Counted from the stretch's first letter, positions 16,797 to 29,181 are shown. The stretch is 64,000 nt of DNA from Nocardia rhamnosiphila NBRC 108938 (GCF_000720425.1 NZ_JOAJ01000010.1:62001-126000), one strand, 5' to 3'. Notes: a model not told the origin generated them from the letters alone. Translations and numbers: made by a program.

Positions 16797-17354
16797 TCAC
16801 CGACCGGTCACCACCACGACGACTCCCGACCCGTCGCCCAGACCCGGGATCATCGGCGCGGTGGTGGCGCCGATATCCGCGGCGACCGCGGCGGCGGTGG
16901 CCTCGTCGGCCGGCGCCGGACCGTAGTACACGGTGGTGTTCTCGAGCGTGGTGGCGGCGTAGTTGCCGGTGGAGGTGTTGGTCCAGCCGCGTGCCGTGAG
17001 CTCGTTCGCGGTCGTGGATGCCAGACCCGCGACCATGCTGTTGTTGAGCACCCGGACCGGGGCCGATCGATCGACCCCGCCGGCCGCCGCCGTGGTGCTC
17101 GGCGCGGCGGTGGTGGTGGTACCGGATTCGACGGCCGCGGTGGTGGGCGCGGCCGCGGTGGTGGTGCCGGCGCGCGGCGCGGCCAGCGCGGTCGTCGACG
17201 AGGCCGCCGTGCTCTCGGCATTGTCCGAACTCTCCGAGTCCGCACTCGACAGCGACATCGCGCCCAGACCGGCGAAAACGATCGACAGGGCGATCAGAAC
17301 CATTGCCGTCGCACGCAGCGGCGGTCCACCGGAGCCAGGGTTCGAATTGCTCAC
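16797..17354 (-). CDS. LytR_C-domain membrane-anchored protein (Rv0431/VirR-like)
   Basis: A 185-residue protein with an N-terminal membrane anchor (ATAMVLIALSIVFAGLGAMSL), a long Ala/Thr/Ser-rich extracytoplasmic linker to about residue 93, and a C-terminal LytR_C domain (APVRVLNNSMVAGLASTTANELTARGWTNTSTGNY, then TTVYYGP). The mycobacterial counterpart at this position, VirR, affects envelope integrity and vesicle release; a similar envelope role is an inference. The start is a GTG with a weak ribosome site. Confidence 0.85.
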   Translation of the reverse strand: MSNSNPGSGGPPLRATAMVLIALSIVFAGLGAMSLSSADSESSDNAESTAASSTTALAAPRAGTTTAAAPTTAAVESGTTTTAAPSTTAAAGGVDRSAPVRVLNNSMVAGLASTTANELTARGWTNTSTGNYAATTLENTTVYYGPAPADEATAAAVAADIGATTAPMIPGLGDGSGVVVVVTGR

Positions 17355-17424
17355 CCGCCCGAGCCTAGCGGTTGGACCGCCCGGACGGGCGCAAGCACGG
17401 CGCCACCGCCCGGATCATCACGTC

Positions 17425-17772
17425 CTAGACCTGGAAGCCGAGCTTTCGCGCCGCTCGGGATTTCTGCCGGCTGGCGCGTAGCCTGCGCAGGCGCTTCACC
17501 AGCATCGGGTCGGCGGCCAAGGCCTCGGGCCGGTCGATGAGGGTGTTGAGCACCTGGTAGTAACGGGTCGGTGACAGCGCGAACAGTTCGCGGATCGCCT
17601 CTTCTTTGGCGCCCGCGTACTTCCACCACTGTCGCTCGAAGGCCAGGATCTCGTGTTCGCGGCGACTCAGGCCGCTCTCGGGATCTCGAGCCCCTTCGGG
17701 ATTCGTATTCGCTGTGTTGGCCGGAGGACCGCCCTGGATTGCGGAAAGATCCCGCGCTGCTGCGCCGTCCAT
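17425..17772 (-). CDS. DUF3263 family protein (Rv0430-like)
   Basis: A 115-residue cytoplasmic protein of unknown function. The conserved core is LSRREHEILAFERQWWKYAGAKEEAIRELFALSPTRYYQVLNTLIDRPEAL, which looks like a short helical, possibly DNA-binding, domain and ends in a basic tail (KRLRRLRASRQKSRAARKLG). I placed the start at 17772 because GAGGAGCAAG lies directly upstream; an earlier GTG adds 20 residues without homology. It lies 70 bases upstream of the LytR_C gene, the same order as in M. tuberculosis. Confidence 0.85.
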   Translation of the reverse strand: MDGAAARDLSAIQGGPPANTANTNPEGARDPESGLSRREHEILAFERQWWKYAGAKEEAIRELFALSPTRYYQVLNTLIDRPEALAADPMLVKRLRRLRASRQKSRAARKLGFQV

Positions 17773-18018
17773 CTTGCTCCTCGCCGAGTTACCACCGGAC
17801 GCGATCGCCGTATCAGGGCACGATCGGGTCACCGTGTTACTGCCTTGCGATATTCAACCACGCCGTCCGGACGAGCGCTGGCGTCGACGTCCGGCGTGTC
17901 CGGTACGGTAGTACCACATATTGTGCGAGAACCCGTTCCACCTGCCCGGATCGGTACCGGCGGCCACGCAGAGCAGGCCCTTTTCACCGGCCGCCGCCGC
18001 CCCCAATAAGCTCGTGTC

Positions 18019-18609
18019 ATGTCAATCCTGCCCATCGTGATCGTCGGCGACCCCGTGCTGCACGGCCCCACCGCGCCGGTGACCGAATCGCCGGCGGAAC
18101 TGGCCGGGCTGATCACGGATATGTACGAGACCCTGGACGCCGCCAACGGCGTCGGCCTGGCCGCCAACCAGGTCGGAGTGTCCAAGCGCCTCTTCGTCTA
18201 CGACTGCCCGGACCGGGCCGAGGACGGTACGGTGGTGCGACGCCGGGGAGCGGTGATCAACCCCGTACTGGAGACCTCGGCGATCCCGGAGACCATGCCG
18301 GATCCCGACGACGACGAAGAGGGCTGTCTGTCGGTCCCCGGCGAGCAGTACCCCACCGGCCGGGCCGAGTGGGCCAGGGTGACCGGCACCGACGAGCACG
18401 GCGAACCCGTCACCGTCGAGGGCACCGATTTCTTCGCCCGCATGCTGCAGCACGAGGTCGGCCATCTCGACGGCTACCTCTACATCGACGTCCTCGTCGG
18501 ACGCCACGCGCGGGCGGCGAAGAAGGCCGTCAAACGCAACGGCTGGGGCATTCCCGGCCGTACCTGGCTGCCCGGCAGCGATCCGGACCCCTTCGGACAT
18601 GACGACTGA
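18019..18609 (+). CDS. def: Peptide deformylase
   Basis: It removes the N-formyl group from nascent proteins. All three motifs are present in the 196-residue product: [10 protein letters not shown] at 44-53, EEGCLSVPG at 100-108 with metal ligand Cys103, and QHEVGHLDG at 144-152 with ligands His145 and His149 and catalytic Glu146. The motif has Gly instead of the usual Asp before the second histidine, as in mycobacterial enzymes. It overlaps the following GNAT gene by 11 bases. Confidence 0.95.
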   Translation: MSILPIVIVGDPVLHGPTAPVTESPAELAGLITDMYETLDAANGVGLAANQVGVSKRLFVYDCPDRAEDGTVVRRRGAVINPVLETSAIPETMPDPDDDEEGCLSVPGEQYPTGRAEWARVTGTDEHGEPVTVEGTDFFARMLQHEVGHLDGYLYIDVLVGRHARAAKKAVKRNGWGIPGRTWLPGSDPDPFGHDD

Positions 18610-19609
18610 TCCGCACGACCACGACGGCGACATCCCGATCACGGAGATCCCGCTCGGCGAGCGGGTCGTGGTGCGATACCGGCTCCCCGAGGGCAGCACC
18701 CCGCCGCTCACCGATGTGATCGGTGAGGTGGTGGAGACGAATCCGCTGACCATCCTGGCCGCCGACGGCCATCCGGTGATGATCCCGGCGGCCGGCGTGG
18801 TGGCGTTGAAATCGCTGGCTCCCAGGCCGATTCGCACCTCGGAGATCCGCGCGCTGGAGACCGCGGCGGCGTTCGGCTGGCCCGGCACGGAATCCGCCTG
18901 GATCGACGGCTGGCTGCTGCGCGCCGGACACGGTTACACCCGCCGCGCCAATTCCGCGGTGCCCATAGGTGATTCGAACGGGCCGGCCCGGATCACTCCG
19001 GACACCCTGCACCGGATCGGCGCCTGGTATGCCGCCCAGGGATTGCCGCTGCAATTGGCACTTCCGGACCGGCTGGCCACCGTGCCGCCGGGCTGGAACA
19101 GCTGGGGCGAAACCCGTGTCCTGGGCATCGACCTGGAGAATTTCGTCCTCCCACAGGGCCCGTCCATGGTGCGTATCGCGCCCGAACCCGATATCGCGTG
19201 GCTGGAGATCCACCGCTACCGCGGCGACGAACCGAGCGGCCACTCCGCCACGGTCCCGCTGCCCGAAGTGCTCTCCGCCGTGCACGACGGGCAGCTGGGT
19301 TTCGCCTCGTTGGGCCTGCCCAATCCCATCGCCATCGCCCGCGGCGCACTCACCTCCGCCTCCGACGGCCGCCGCTGGGTCGGCCTGACCTGTGTGGCGG
19401 TGGTGGCCGCCCATCGCCGGCACGGGCTGGCCGCACTCGTCTGCGGGGAACTGCTGCGCTGGGGTCGCGATCGTGGCGCGACACATGCGTACGTCCAGGT
19501 CGAGGCCGGTAATGTGGACGCCCTGGAGCTGTTCGGCGAACTCGGGTTCGTCGATCACCACAGCTACCGCTACGCCGTCCCCGGCAGTTCCGGGGTGGCC
19601 GGACCGTAA
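18599..19609 (+). CDS. GNAT-family N-acetyltransferase, two-part (Rv0428c-like)
   Basis: A 336-residue protein. The N-terminal ~70 residues ([14 protein letters not shown] ... [19 protein letters not shown]) form a small beta-barrel-like domain. The C-terminal half is a GNAT domain with the acetyl-CoA loop [29 protein letters not shown] and the ending [27 protein letters not shown]. The substrate is unknown. It is coupled to def by overlap, and the def-GNAT-xthA order is conserved with M. tuberculosis. Confidence 0.87.
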   Translation: MTTDPHDHDGDIPITEIPLGERVVVRYRLPEGSTPPLTDVIGEVVETNPLTILAADGHPVMIPAAGVVALKSLAPRPIRTSEIRALETAAAFGWPGTESAWIDGWLLRAGHGYTRRANSAVPIGDSNGPARITPDTLHRIGAWYAAQGLPLQLALPDRLATVPPGWNSWGETRVLGIDLENFVLPQGPSMVRIAPEPDIAWLEIHRYRGDEPSGHSATVPLPEVLSAVHDGQLGFASLGLPNPIAIARGALTSASDGRRWVGLTCVAVVAAHRRHGLAALVCGELLRWGRDRGATHAYVQVEAGNVDALELFGELGFVDHHSYRYAVPGSSGVAGP

Positions 19610-19660
19610 CGCCGGTACACCCCGGACTACGGTTCACCCGACTCGCGAAAAGGTAATTTG

Positions 19661-20476
19661 TTGCGCCTGGCCACCTGGAATGTCAATTCGATCCGCTCCC
19701 GGCAGGACCGGGTGCTGGCCTGGCTGGATCGCCAGGACATCGATGTGCTGGCGATCCAGGAGACCAAATGCCGGGACGACCAGTTCCCCTTCGAGCGTTT
19801 CGCCGAGGCCGGCTACGAGGTCGCGCATGTGGGGTTGAACCAGTGGAACGGGGTGGCGATCGCGTCGCGGGTCGGTCTCGACGAGGTGGAGATCGGGTTC
19901 CCGGACCAGCCCGGATTCGACCGGGACGCCGCCGATACGCTCATCCCCTCACCGACCGTCGAGGCGCGGGCCCTGGGCGCCACCTGCGACGGAGTCCGGG
20001 TGTGGAGTCTGTACGTACCCAACGGGCGCGCGCTGGCCGATCCGCACTACGAGTACAAACTGGCCTGGCTGGCCGCGCTCCGCGACAACGCCGCCCGCTG
20101 GCTGGCCGCCGACCCGCAGACGAAGACGGCTCTGGTCGGGGACTGGAATATCGCGCCCACCGACGACGATGTGTGGTCACCGGAACTGTTCGCCGGCAGA
20201 ACCCATGTCTCGCAACCGGAACGGGACGCGTTCACCGCGATCACCGATACCGGTTTCGCCGATGTCATGCGGCCCTTCGCTCCCGGCCCCGGCGTGTACA
20301 CCTACTGGGACTACACCCAGCTGCGCTTCCCGCGTAAGGAAGGGATGCGGATCGATTTCGTGCTGGCCTCGCCGGCCCTGGCCGCGACGGTGGTAGACGC
20401 CGGGGTGGACCGGGAGGAACGCAAGGGCAAGGGTGCCAGCGACCACGCTCCGGTGATCGCCGAATTCACCCTGTGA
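19661..20476 (+). CDS. xthA: Exodeoxyribonuclease III / AP endonuclease
   Basis: A base-excision-repair nuclease of the EEP fold, 271 residues. Motifs are LRLATWNVNSIRSR at the start, LAIQETKC with the metal-binding Glu, SLYVPNGR, VGDWNIAPTDDDVW and KGASDHAPVIAEF with the catalytic Asp-His pair. Two adjacent TTG codons (19658 and 19661) can serve as the start; the second places RLATWN directly after Met as in relatives, and GAAAAGG lies upstream. Confidence 0.93.
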   Translation: MRLATWNVNSIRSRQDRVLAWLDRQDIDVLAIQETKCRDDQFPFERFAEAGYEVAHVGLNQWNGVAIASRVGLDEVEIGFPDQPGFDRDAADTLIPSPTVEARALGATCDGVRVWSLYVPNGRALADPHYEYKLAWLAALRDNAARWLAADPQTKTALVGDWNIAPTDDDVWSPELFAGRTHVSQPERDAFTAITDTGFADVMRPFAPGPGVYTYWDYTQLRFPRKEGMRIDFVLASPALAATVVDAGVDREERKGKGASDHAPVIAEFTL

Positions 20477-20480
20477 CGCG

Positions 20481-21059
20481 TTACAGCCAGTCCGCGAGCG
20501 GATCGGTGGCGAGGAAGACACCGAGCGGCTCGGGAATTTCGATATCGGTGCCGAACGGCACGGTCACCTTGGTGCTGTAGCGCCCGTCCTCGGGCTCGCT
20601 GTACACGCTCACCTCCGCGGCGCCGCGGTCGATCAGGAAGTAGAGCGGGATACCCGTGGCCGCGTACAGGAACGGCTTGTCGAGCCGATCCCGCAGTTCG
20701 GTGTGCTGGGCCCGGGAACTGATCTCGATGGTCATGAACACCGGCTGCGGGTCCGACCATTCACCTTCACCGGCGAAGGCCGACGCGGGCGCGAGGATGG
20801 CGTCGGGTCGCACCCGGCTGCCGCCGGTACGCCCGGCCCGCAGGCCGCGATCGGCGAAAAGCCACAGTTCGGACCGGCGCGGCACCAGGAACCGCGCCAG
20901 CCACTGCACGACCCGGGTGTGGTTGGTATCCGGTCGTGCCTTCGCGGCCAGCAGGCCGTTCAGATATTCGAGCCGCAGCCCTTCGGAAATCCGCTGGGCC
21001 GCCGCGTCGAGTTCCTCGAACTCGTCGACGGTCATCAGCGATCCATGCGAGAGGGTCAC
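20481..21059 (-). CDS. Uma2-family (DUF820) putative endonuclease-fold protein
   Basis: A 192-residue protein of the Uma2 family, which has a PD-(D/E)XK nuclease-like fold. Visible features are LEYLNGLLAAKARPDTNHTRVV, RVRPDAILAPASAF with the likely catalytic Asp, and VFMTIEISSRAQHTELRDRLDKPFLYAATGIPLYFLIDR with the ExS element. The biological role is unknown; these genes often occur in many scattered copies. The stop lies four bases from the convergent xthA stop. A truncated relative lies at 29772-29980. Confidence 0.85.
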   Translation of the reverse strand: MTLSHGSLMTVDEFEELDAAAQRISEGLRLEYLNGLLAAKARPDTNHTRVVQWLARFLVPRRSELWLFADRGLRAGRTGGSRVRPDAILAPASAFAGEGEWSDPQPVFMTIEISSRAQHTELRDRLDKPFLYAATGIPLYFLIDRGAAEVSVYSEPEDGRYSTKVTVPFGTDIEIPEPLGVFLATDPLADWL

Positions 21060-21248
21060 GGATAGACCCTATCTCTCGCAGTCCACAACAGCCGCACCGA
21101 ACACTCTGTGCTTATCCGCCCCGCTTCCGGCGGGCCGCGGGCGGGGCCCGGCGGTGACGGTAGGACGCCGGAACCGGCGGAGTTCGCCGTCCGGGACCGA
21201 GACGGTTCGCGGGCGGGTATGGTCGGCGGCGGAAAATTTCACATGCCA

Positions 21249-22982
<1,734 letters not shown>

Positions 22983-23084
22983 CGCCGACTCCTGTGCCAG
23001 CGCTCACAGTCGGGCAACCTCGGGTTTCCTCGAGCTCCGAAGGCCGGGGGCGGGCCCGTCGCCGGGGGCGGCCGGGTGGATGAG

Positions 23085-23123
23085 GTGTTCGGCCCCCGCC
23101 GACGATCGGTGGGGGCCGAACAC
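23085..23123. terminator. Strong bidirectional hairpin after thiC and the kinase gene
   Basis: A near-perfect inverted repeat: GTGTTCGGCCCCC at 23085-23097 pairs with its complement at 23111-23123, and four more inner pairs (one G-U) extend the stem to about 17 bp with a 5-base loop. It lies between the convergent thiC and kinase-like genes, 11 bases past the latter's stop. No T-run follows, as is common in high-GC actinobacteria. Confidence 0.8.
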
Positions 23124-23133
23124 GTCGGCCGGT

Positions 23134-24084
23134 TCATATGCCCGGTATCGTACGAAGTTCCCGTATCTCGTTCAGCCGCTGGAGCACCCCGTCGATGGCC
23201 CTCGGGTCCAGGTCGAGATCCGCCAGCGCACTGCGTATGTCCCGATGGTCGATCGCGTCCACGGCGCGGAGTACGTCGTCATCGAGCTGGGTTTTCGGGT
23301 CGAATGTGACGAAGTCGGAGCGCAGAACGAAATCCGTGCCGGGGCCGAGCTCGTCGGCTCCTCTCGTCGGATGTGCCGGCTCCGGAAAGGAATATCCGTG
23401 GTCGTACAGGACGAGGTTCCCATTGCGATCCGGCCGGTAGTTGCCGCGCCGTCCGTCGCCCGCACCGATCACATAGTGGAGCACCGCCGCCCGTTGCCGT
23501 TGTGCGTCGTCGAATCCGTTGACCCAGGTCATGGGACCGAAATCCACGAACTGCTGGACCATCCCTTCCCTGCCCTGTGTGTTGACGAGCGCGGTGGGCG
23601 GTACCAGCCCGAAGCCGAAGAGCCGGTCCATTCGATAGGCGGCGACTTCGCGTCGGGCGAGCGCTCCCGGCGTGTGCGGCAACCAATTCTTCTTGCCGAA
23701 TTCCTCTCCTGAGGAGGGCTTGAAAACGACCAGGCCTTCCCCGTCGCGGCCCGGCAACGGGTCGCGTGTCCGCATGACCTGCACCTCGTTCACGGAGTCG
23801 GGCAGTTGCAGCGTCCGCTCGACGTCGGGCGTCAGATGCGCGTTCTGTAGCCGCAGTTCCGCCTCGTCCGGCCGATAAACCGATGAGCGGCGTGCCCAGG
23901 GCCCCGGTCCGCCCCTGTCGTCGAGTCGCCACCGCGTTTCCGACGCGGGCAGGTCCGGGCGGTCCTGTCCGCGCCAGAGCTCGTCTGCTGAGACCAGCCT
24001 CCTGCCGGCACCTTCGGGCTGCGCCGAAACGACGCGGCTGATATCCCCGGTGTCCCGGATGAGCAGGTTTTTGATACGGGCCAT
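23134..24084 (-). CDS. Orphan PI3/4-kinase-like or HipA-fold kinase
   Basis: A 316-residue protein with features of the actinobacterial PI3/4-kinase-like family. The candidate ATP-binding lysine is in GEGLVVFKPSSGEEF, followed by RREVAAYRMDRLFGFGLVPPTAL. The catalytic loop VIGAGDGRRGNYRPDRNGNLVLYDHGYSFP has the Asn and a DHG where kinases have DFG. Whether it phosphorylates a protein or a lipid is unknown. I chose the ATG at 24084 with AGGGG upstream; a TTG at 24219 would add 45 residues. No partner gene is adjacent, and third positions look slightly less GC-biased than in neighbours. Confidence 0.65.
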   Translation of the reverse strand: MARIKNLLIRDTGDISRVVSAQPEGAGRRLVSADELWRGQDRPDLPASETRWRLDDRGGPGPWARRSSVYRPDEAELRLQNAHLTPDVERTLQLPDSVNEVQVMRTRDPLPGRDGEGLVVFKPSSGEEFGKKNWLPHTPGALARREVAAYRMDRLFGFGLVPPTALVNTQGREGMVQQFVDFGPMTWVNGFDDAQRQRAAVLHYVIGAGDGRRGNYRPDRNGNLVLYDHGYSFPEPAHPTRGADELGPGTDFVLRSDFVTFDPKTQLDDDVLRAVDAIDHRDIRSALADLDLDPRAIDGVLQRLNEIRELRTIPGI

Positions 24085-24346
24085 GAGCCCCTGTAGAGCG
24101 CCGCTCACCCTGATCGGGTACGCCTTCTGCGTACGCCGCGAGCACGGGCCGTCATATCGCGGAGCATCGGAAGCCCGGCCCTCCTCGCATCTGATCACCA
24201 GCGGAACCAAGTACGGCAATCATTTCCTGCGAGTGTCCATACGTAGTCCGTCCTGGCGGCCGTTTCCCTCCGGACCGTCGGGACGTATAGCGCCCGATCT
24301 TAATCCGACGAGCACGAGACCACCCACCGCACAGAGTCGCGCCTTA

Positions 24347-24368
24347 TTGACAATGGTTACCATTAACT
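24347..24368. promoter_or_regulatory. Zur-like zinc repressor box before the COG0523 GTPase gene
   Basis: The sequence TTGACAATGGTTACCATTAAC contains the perfect inverted repeat AATGGT-T-ACCATT at 24352-24364. It resembles the actinobacterial Zur consensus, which is built on TGACAATGATAATCATTGTCA. It ends only a few bases before the ATG at 24370. The element GACAAT at 24349-24354 could be the -10 box, which would put the operator on the transcription start and leave an almost leaderless mRNA. Confidence 0.65.
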
Positions 24369-24369
24369 G

Positions 24370-25518
<1,149 letters not shown>

Positions 25519-25748
25519 ACCGGGCCATGCGCTCGGCCTCCCCGGTCGATGTCTCCCTGATTCCACCCACCGGGCTACCTGCCGGCGGCACCGGAGATAT
25601 TCCGCGCGCCGGGCCCGCCAGGCGTCGCGGGCGCGCCCGTGCGATAGCCCGACCCCGGTGGCGGGCTCGGCTCGGAACGGACCGCGACTACAGCGGATCC
25701 GGTACTCGCCTGGCCCGCAGACCTCACCGCAACCACTTCCGGAGCCGT

Positions 25749-26372
25749 TCAGTTGGAGATCCCGGGCGCCCGGTGCACATAGGTCCGGTCGGTGATCTGA
25801 TCGAGCAGGAACTCCGCGATATCGGCACGGGCGATCTTCAGGCTCAGCCCGGTCTCGTCGGCACCGAAGCCACGCCGGTAGGCGCCGGTGCGGGGGCCGT
25901 CGGTGAAGGCGCTGGGCCGCACGATGGTCCACTCCAGATCGCTGGCCCGGACATGGGACTCCTGCTGCTGGTGGTCGGCGTAGGCCGGGCGCAGCAGCAG
26001 GCCGAACATGATGTACTTCCAGAGGAAATCCAGATTGGCACGGCTGTCGCCGACACCCAGCGTGGACTGGCAGATCAGCCGTTTCACGCCGGTACGGTTC
26101 ATCGCCTCGATAACCGTGCGGGTGCCCTCCGCCCGCACCACGCCCTTGCGCCCGTTGCCCAGTGCCACCAGTACGGCGTCCTGGCCGAAGACGGCGCGCT
26201 CGACCGCACCCGGATCGAGCACATCCCCCTCCACGATGTGCAGGCGTTCGTGGGTGCGGGTGATCCGGCCGGCGTCACGGGTCAACGCGGTGACCTCGTA
26301 TCCGCGCGCCAGCGCCTGCTCGACGATGTGCCGTCCGACCGTGCCGGTCGCTCCGAAAACCGCGATTCGCAT
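25749..26372 (-). CDS. NAD(P)-binding atypical SDR / NmrA-like protein
   Basis: A 207-residue Rossmann-fold protein starting MRIAVFGATGTVGRHIVEQALARGYEVTALTRD, with the GxxGxxG dinucleotide motif at residues 8-14. Later segments HIVEGDVLDPGAV, LICQSTLGVGDS and EWTIVRPSAFTDGP are typical of flavin reductase or anti-sigma-like NAD(P)H-binding proteins (NAD(P)H-binding domain family PF13460). The substrate is unknown. GGAGCAATC before the ATG fixes the start. It is 123 bases downstream of the XRE gene on the same strand. Confidence 0.85.
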   Translation of the reverse strand: MRIAVFGATGTVGRHIVEQALARGYEVTALTRDAGRITRTHERLHIVEGDVLDPGAVERAVFGQDAVLVALGNGRKGVVRAEGTRTVIEAMNRTGVKRLICQSTLGVGDSRANLDFLWKYIMFGLLLRPAYADHQQQESHVRASDLEWTIVRPSAFTDGPRTGAYRRGFGADETGLSLKIARADIAEFLLDQITDRTYVHRAPGISN

Positions 26373-26495
26373 GATTGCTCCTGTCTCGAAAACCTCTGCC
26401 TTGTGGCTGGTTCCAGTACAGCAATCAGGAGCTGGACGAACCATGGCTCGAACGCTCGCCCGCATAAGCGAGCGTCTACGGCTCCGGGTGGCGGC

Positions 26496-27269
26496 TCAGG
26501 TGCGGAACAGCCGGGCCGTCGCCTCGTCGGCGGGGTAGAAGGCTTCGATATGGAGTTCGTCGATGGTGACGTCGGTGGCCGACAGGGCCGAGGCGGTGAT
26601 GCTGAAGAAGGAGAGTTCCGCGTCGCCCACCCGCAACTGCAACGGCACCACCACATCGGTGCGGGCCCGGGCGCCGCCGGCGTGGCACGGATAGGCGGAT
26701 ACCTCGTCGAGCAGCGCTTTCAGCCGGCTGTCGCCGGTGGCTTCCAACCGCCCGCGCACCTGGCCGAGCAGATGGTTGCGCCACTGACCGAGGTTGCGGA
26801 TCCGGGGCGCGAGGCCGCCGGGGTGCAATGAGATACGGATGGCATTGACAGGCGGTTCCAGCAGCTCGGGGGCACAACCGTCGAGCAGCGCGTCGGTGGC
26901 GGCATTGCGGTCGACCACATCCCAGCACCGGTCCAGCACCAGGGCCGGATGCGGGAGGTGCGCGTCGAGTAGGAGCCGGAAGGCGTCCATCACCGACCGC
27001 AGTTCCGGTGCGTCCACCTCGCGCTGGCCGTAACTCGGCGCGTAACCGGCCGCGAGGAGCAGTTCGTTTCGTTCGCGCAGCGGGACGTCCAGGTGCCCGG
27101 CCAGTCGTTCGACCATCTCGCGCGTGGGCCGGGAGCGGCCGGTCTCCACGAAACTCAGATGGCGGGTGGACACCTCGGCCTCCGACGCGAGCTGCAACTG
27201 ACTCAACCGGCGCCGCTCCCGCCAGGACCGCAGTAGGCCGCCGACCGAGGGTTCGGTATCCGAGATCAT
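26496..27269 (-). CDS. XRE-family regulator with MmyB-like ligand-binding domain
   Basis: A transcription regulator of about 257 residues. The N-terminal HTH is LLRSWRERRRLSQLQLASEAEVSTRHLSFVETGRSRPTREMVERLAG. The rest is the MmyB-like domain with ALVLDRCWDVVDRNAATDALL, NAIRISLHPGGLAPRI and the ending FFSITASALSATDVTIDELHIEAFYPADEAT. Such domains bind fatty-acyl or other hydrophobic ligands. Starts at 27269 or 27308 are possible; the latter would overlap a perfect palindrome and has its GGAGGT too close to the ATG. It diverges from a SnoaL-like gene. Confidence 0.85.
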   Translation of the reverse strand: MISDTEPSVGGLLRSWRERRRLSQLQLASEAEVSTRHLSFVETGRSRPTREMVERLAGHLDVPLRERNELLLAAGYAPSYGQREVDAPELRSVMDAFRLLLDAHLPHPALVLDRCWDVVDRNAATDALLDGCAPELLEPPVNAIRISLHPGGLAPRIRNLGQWRNHLLGQVRGRLEATGDSRLKALLDEVSAYPCHAGGARARTDVVVPLQLRVGDAELSFFSITASALSATDVTIDELHIEAFYPADEATARLFRT

Positions 27270-27306
27270 CACATCCGAAATCGTAGCCGCCGCAGTAACC
27301 GATCCC

Positions 27307-27323
27307 ATTACCTCCGAGGTAAT
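27307..27323. promoter_or_regulatory. Palindromic operator candidate between XRE regulator and SnoaL-like gene
   Basis: ATTACCTCCGAGGTAAT is a perfect 8-bp inverted repeat with one central base. It lies in the divergent intergenic region next to the regulator start and 67 bases before the SnoaL-like ATG. It is a natural binding site for the dimeric XRE protein, which would then control itself and its neighbour. Confidence 0.55.
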
Positions 27324-27389
27324 CGTCGGGGCCGCCGATCCCGGTGATGCTTATGGCACCTGGTTCACACAACCCCGGAAGGAACTCCG

Positions 27390-27743
27390 ATGAAAGACAC
27401 CGTCACCGCCTACCTGCAGACCTGGAACGCCACCGATGCGGCTGTCCGGAAAGAACTGCTGAACACCCACTGGGCCCCGGAAGCGTCCTACATCGATCCG
27501 CTGGCCGAGGCGGCCGGCCTCGACGCGATCGGCGCGACCATCGGCGCGGTGCACGAACAATTCCCCGGGTTCGTCTTCACCCCGGTCGGGGACCCGGATG
27601 CCCACCACCGTCAGGTCCGGTTCCAGTGGGGCCTGGGGCCCGCGGGCGCCGAGCCGGTGATCATCGGTTTCGATGTTCTGGTCACCGACGAGCAGGGCCG
27701 GATCGAAACGGTGCTGGGCTTCCTGGACAAGGTGCCGGGCTGA
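27390..27743 (+). CDS. SnoaL-like (NTF2-fold) protein
   Basis: A 117-residue single-domain protein. The pattern VTAYLQTWNATDAAVRKELLNTHWAPEASYIDPLAEAAGLDAI, then FVFTPVGDPDAHHRQVRFQWGLG and VLVTDEQGRIETVLGFLDKVP, is that of SnoaL/NTF2-like proteins, which enclose a hydrophobic pocket. An enzymatic role is possible but no catalytic pair can be assigned. GGAAGGAA lies before the ATG. It probably answers to the divergent XRE regulator. Confidence 0.83.
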   Translation: MKDTVTAYLQTWNATDAAVRKELLNTHWAPEASYIDPLAEAAGLDAIGATIGAVHEQFPGFVFTPVGDPDAHHRQVRFQWGLGPAGAEPVIIGFDVLVTDEQGRIETVLGFLDKVPG

Positions 27744-27929
27744 TCCCCGGACGGCCGATCCGCGCCCGGTGGCGGCCGGGCGCCGATTCGGCCGTCACCT
27801 GCGCCGGCCCGGCCTTCCGCGGTGACGAGTCCGGGGCCGTACGCACGAAACGCGTCCGGCCCCGCACGCTGCGGCGCTCGGTCGAAGAGGTCGGCGCGGC
27901 CCCCGGTGGCGCCTCCGCCGGCCGTCGCG

Positions 27930-29174
27930 TCAGGCGCGGCCCAGCGCCAGCGTCACATTGTGACCGCCGAACCCGAACGAATTCGTCAGGGCGTACTCGA
28001 TCCGCTGCGGCCGGGCCCGGCCGTGCACGATATCCAGGTCCACCTCCGGGTTCTCGAGATTGAGGGTGGGCGGTACGACCTGTTCCCGCAGGGTGAGCGC
28101 GGTGAGGATGGTTTCCAGGGCGCCGACCGCACCGATGGAATGCCCGAGCGCCGATTTGGGGGCGTAGACCGAGGCGTCGGGCGTAACCGCCTCGATCGCG
28201 GCCGCTTCCGAGGCGTCACCGATGGATGTCGAGGTGGCATGGGCGTTGATATGCCCGATATCGGCGGGCGTGAGACCCGCGACGGCGATCGCCTTGCGCA
28301 TGGCGCGCGCCGCGCCCTCGCCCGCCGGATCCGAAGCGACGATGTGATAGGCGTCGGAGGTGATGCCGGCACCGAGCACCCGGGCATGGACACGGGCGCC
28401 CCGGGCGCGGGCGTGGCGCTCCGATTCCAGCACCAGTAGCGCACCCGCTTCGCCGAAGACGAAACCGTCACGGTCCCGGTCGAACGGCCGCGAGGCGGCG
28501 ACGGGATCGTCGTTGCGGGTGCTCATCGCCCGCATCATGGCGAAACCGGCGATCGGTACGGCGTGTATATGGCCCTCCACGCCACCGGCCACCACCACAT
28601 CCGCCTCGCCGGTGGCGATCAGCCGCCAGGCCTGCGCGATGGCCTCGGTACCGGACGAGCACGCCGAGACCGGCGCGAAAACCCCTGCCTTCGCGCCGAT
28701 TTCCAGGCCGACGGCCGCCGCCGGGCCGTTGGGCATGACCATGGGCACCGCCATGGGCGAGACCTTGCGGTAGCCACCGGCGCGCATCGCGTCGACCGCG
28801 TCGATGAGCGCGTCGCCGCCGCCGAGCCCGGTGCCGATACTCACCGCGAGCCGTTCGCCCTCCACCTCCGGTCGGCCCGCCGCGCGCCAGACCTGCCGTC
28901 CGAGCACGAGGGCGAGCTGTTCGACATAGGAGTGCCTGCGCTGTTCGACCCGGGTGAGCTGCGCACCCGGATGCGCGGCGAGCTTGCCACCGATACGTAC
29001 GGGCAGGTCGTATTCGGCGACGAAATCGTCGTCGAGGGTGGTGATACCGGTCCGGCCGTCCAGCAGGCCCGACCAGGTCTCGTCCATATCGCCGGCGATC
29101 GAGGTGGCGCCCGCGTACCCGGTGACGACCACCTGCGCCGCCGACGGAGTTTCTGAAGCGATCGGTACAGTCAC
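27930..29174 (-). CDS. KasA/FabF-like beta-ketoacyl-ACP synthase
   Basis: A 414-residue condensing enzyme close to mycobacterial KasA/KasB, which elongate acyl-ACP toward meromycolic acids. Catalytic residues are Cys172 in [12 protein letters not shown], His312 in [11 protein letters not shown], and Lys340 with His345 in [22 protein letters not shown] near the end is also diagnostic. The His312 loop reads ATSTS where KasA has GTATP. No acpM, fabD or second kas gene is adjacent, so this is an orphan copy. The GTG start has no ribosome site; the promoter spacing implies a leaderless mRNA. A TetR gene diverges from it. Confidence 0.88.
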   Translation of the reverse strand: MTVPIASETPSAAQVVVTGYAGATSIAGDMDETWSGLLDGRTGITTLDDDFVAEYDLPVRIGGKLAAHPGAQLTRVEQRRHSYVEQLALVLGRQVWRAAGRPEVEGERLAVSIGTGLGGGDALIDAVDAMRAGGYRKVSPMAVPMVMPNGPAAAVGLEIGAKAGVFAPVSACSSGTEAIAQAWRLIATGEADVVVAGGVEGHIHAVPIAGFAMMRAMSTRNDDPVAASRPFDRDRDGFVFGEAGALLVLESERHARARGARVHARVLGAGITSDAYHIVASDPAGEGAARAMRKAIAVAGLTPADIGHINAHATSTSIGDASEAAAIEAVTPDASVYAPKSALGHSIGAVGALETILTALTLREQVVPPTLNLENPEVDLDIVHGRARPQRIEYALTNSFGFGGHNVTLALGRA

Positions 29175-29181
29175 GGGATCA

